A DNA stretch of 5,320 nt from assembly GCA_031288815.1 (NCBI GenBank), contig JAITQR010000077.1:1-5320 (forward strand), given 5' to 3'. This document shows, one piece after another, positions 5,206 to 5,320 of this stretch (its first letter is position 1; each line of letters begins with the position of its first letter). This DNA is from Treponema sp. Its GTDB lineage: Bacteria; Spirochaetota; Spirochaetia; Treponematales; Breznakiellaceae. Under the pieces are notes generated by a model, which saw only the letters and a list, made by a program, of their open reading frames with translations, was not told where the DNA came from and ran no database searches. The translations under genes and the position numbers were made by a program.

Positions 5206-5320
5206 ATGTATGAGATTAGCCAGCGGGTCGCGGCAAGCCACACGGACGCCCGAGGCCGCATGAAATTCGTGTCCGCCATGGACATGATGCAGGACTGTTC
5301 CCAGCTCTGGATGGAATCGG
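5206..5320 (+). CDS. Probable acyl-ACP thioesterase-like hotdog protein, 3' end cut by window
   Basis: Only the first 38 codons are present. The visible part (SHTDARGRMKFVSAMDMMQDCSQLW) resembles the start of acyl-ACP thioesterase and related hotdog-fold proteins: a first strand, then a D-x-x-G-x-hydrophobic turn and the long helix with a QD/QE pair. Family members hydrolyse acyl-ACP to release fatty acids in the cytoplasm. With so little sequence the substrate, and even the subfamily, remain open; another hotdog enzyme such as a 4-hydroxybenzoyl-CoA-type thioesterase is possible. The ATG is chosen for its spacing from AAGGG (5191-5195) and the upstream promoter; an in-frame GTG at 5164 would lie at or before the promoter's -10 box and is unlikely. 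Confidence 0.55.
   Translation, partial: MYEISQRVAASHTDARGRMKFVSAMDMMQDCSQLWMES

Overview
The window looks like bacterial chromosome from a GC-rich relative of the treponemes (Spirochaetota). This is inference. It rests on two PD-(D/E)XK nuclease families that are often expanded in treponeme genomes (an Rpn/PDDEXK_2-type protein and a coiled-coil, DUF3782-like protein), a DUF3842 protein, and a TrmH methylase with a long divergent N-terminus. No rRNA, tRNA, CRISPR array or transposase is visible. The gene density and tight spacing are bacterial.

Left part, + strand (2-2683). The window opens inside an Rpn-type nuclease gene whose 3' end carries a 24-bp tandem repeat. Its stop codon overlaps by one base the ATG of a 290-codon gene. 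That protein reads as the two ends of a class-III (HemL-like) aminotransferase with the catalytic middle, including the PLP lysine, removed. After an 82-bp gap comes a TrmH/SpoU-family RNA 2'-O-methyltransferase with all three SPOUT motifs.

Middle, convergent junction (2684-2777). Several GC-rich hairpins lie between the end of the methylase gene and the end of the leftward genes. The best is an 11-bp stem with a four-base loop at 2740-2766. None has a clear T-tract.

Right part, - strand (5019 down to 2778). Three genes run leftward: a coiled-coil PD-(D/E)XK protein with 11-residue repeats, a radical SAM enzyme of unassigned substrate, and a DUF3842 protein with a glycine-rich loop. The last two are 12 bp apart, and the Shine-Dalgarno of the second overlaps the stop of the first, so they are almost certainly co-expressed. 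A near-consensus sigma70-type promoter (TTGACA-17-TATAGT) precedes the coiled-coil gene and may serve all three.

Right edge (5020-5320). A divergent intergenic region holds a second TTGACA-17-AATAGT promoter pointing right. It leads into the first 38 codons of a probable acyl-ACP thioesterase-like hotdog protein cut by the window edge. The two promoters share a 9-bp inverted repeat that covers both -35 boxes.

The most interesting items are the core-deleted aminotransferase-like protein and the radical SAM/DUF3842 pair. The two nuclease genes are less GC-rich than the genes between them and may be later arrivals. I see no convincing evidence of a complete defence or mobile system here.
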